Under the pieces are notes generated by a model. That model was not told the DNA's origin. It ran no database searches and saw only the letters and a program-made list of their open reading frames with translations. From contig CAZVUW010000142.1 of assembly GCA_964629825.1 (NCBI GenBank), forward strand, positions 1 to 5,704: DNA of 5,704 bases, in the 5' to 3' direction. The stretch's first letter is position 1; every line of letters begins with the position of its first letter. Of this stretch, positions 5,277-5,704 are shown in pieces. Made by a program: the position numbers and the translations under genes. This DNA is from CAZVUW01 sp964629825 (GTDB taxonomy: Bacteria > Actinomycetota > Nitriliruptoria > Euzebyales > Egibacteraceae).

Positions 5277-5704
5277 GTGCGCCATGATCAGCGACATCAC
5301 CTCGGCCCGCGTCGAGGGATCCTCGCGGATTATGCCGCGCACCGCGCTCGTCACCGTGATCGCGCCTGGCTTGCGGACGCCGCGCATGGTCATGCAGAAG
5401 TGCTCGGCCTCGACCACGACGATGCAGCCGCGGGGCTCCAGGCGTCTCATCAGCGTGTCGGCGACCTCGGAGGTGATCCGCTCCTGCAGGTTGGGGCGTT
5501 TAGCCACGAGGTCGACCAGCCGCGCCAGCTTGGACAGCCCCGTCACCTGCCCGCGCTTGTTCGGGATGTACCCGACGTGTGCTTGCCCGACGAACGGCAC
5601 CAGATGGTGCTCGCACTGGCTCGAGAACGGGATGTCGCGGATCAGGACGAGCTCGTCGTGGCCCTCCTCGAAGACCACGTCGAGGACGTCCGCGGGGTCG
5701 ACGA
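5262..5704 (-). CDS. folE: GTP cyclohydrolase I, type IA (partial, N-terminus beyond right edge)
   Basis: Converts GTP to 7,8-dihydroneopterin triphosphate, the entry reaction of the pterin branch of folate synthesis. 146 C-terminal residues are present of a usual 180-220, so the start lies outside the window; the in-frame GTG at 5678 is internal, since DPADVLDVVFEEGHDELV reads on through it. Zinc ligands are visible in FSSQCEHHLVPF (26-37 of the fragment: C30 and H33, with H32 the conserved catalytic neighbour) and in EHFCMTMRGV (100-109: C103). The substrate-site segment GLSKLARLVDLVAKRPNLQER (55-75) and the C-terminal ITVTSAVRG (115-123) are typical. The intact Cys and His ligands mark the zinc-dependent type IA form rather than FolE2. 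It is the first gene of the folate block visible here, followed by folP after 98 nt. Confident. Confidence 0.97.
   Translation of the reverse strand, partial: VDPADVLDVVFEEGHDELVLIRDIPFSSQCEHHLVPFVGQAHVGYIPNKRGQVTGLSKLARLVDLVAKRPNLQERITSEVADTLMRRLEPRGCIVVVEAEHFCMTMRGVRKPGAITVTSAVRGIIREDPSTRAEVMSLIMAHGRSA

Noticed and set aside
5262..5678. GTG at 5678 as the folE start
   Set aside because: FolE homology continues upstream of it to the window edge, so the codon is an internal valine.

Overview
The window reads as one gene-dense stretch of a very GC-rich chromosome (roughly 70% GC by eye). All eight genes lie on the minus strand. Gene order and protein style point to an actinomycete-type bacterium, possibly a deep-branching Actinomycetota lineage such as Thermoleophilia. 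The order resembles the folE-folP-folB-folK ... coaX ... lysS arrangement known in mycobacteria. The lineage is inferred; no rRNA or other phylogenetic marker is present.

In transcription order, from the right edge to the left, the first block is folate biosynthesis. It holds the C-terminal part of folE (GTP cyclohydrolase I), folP (dihydropteroate synthase with a long N-terminal extension), a small CsaA-like tRNA-binding-domain gene, folB (dihydroneopterin aldolase) and folK (HPPK). The csaA-like gene, folB and folK are packed with 5-nt or 1-nt junctions and are probably translationally coupled. Together folE, folB, folK and folP take GTP to 7,8-dihydropteroate. The csaA-like gene is the one member with no obvious folate role.

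After a 112-nt gap with a candidate intrinsic terminator over the folK stop codon, the second block follows. It holds nadC (quinolinate phosphoribosyltransferase, NAD synthesis), coaX (type III pantothenate kinase, CoA synthesis) and lysS (class II lysyl-tRNA synthetase, cut by the left edge). nadC and coaX overlap by 17 nt, and the ribosome binding site of coaX lies inside nadC. The coaX-lysS gap contains two strong GC inverted repeats and a possible -10 element close to the lysS ATG.

No gene-free stretch exceeds 112 nt. I saw no tRNA, rRNA, CRISPR array, mobile element or phage feature. The content is core metabolism. The points worth a second look are the CsaA-like gene inside the folate operon, the extended FolP and FolK N termini, and GC hairpins at the stop codons bordering the wider gene gaps. 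I found no convincing undescribed system.
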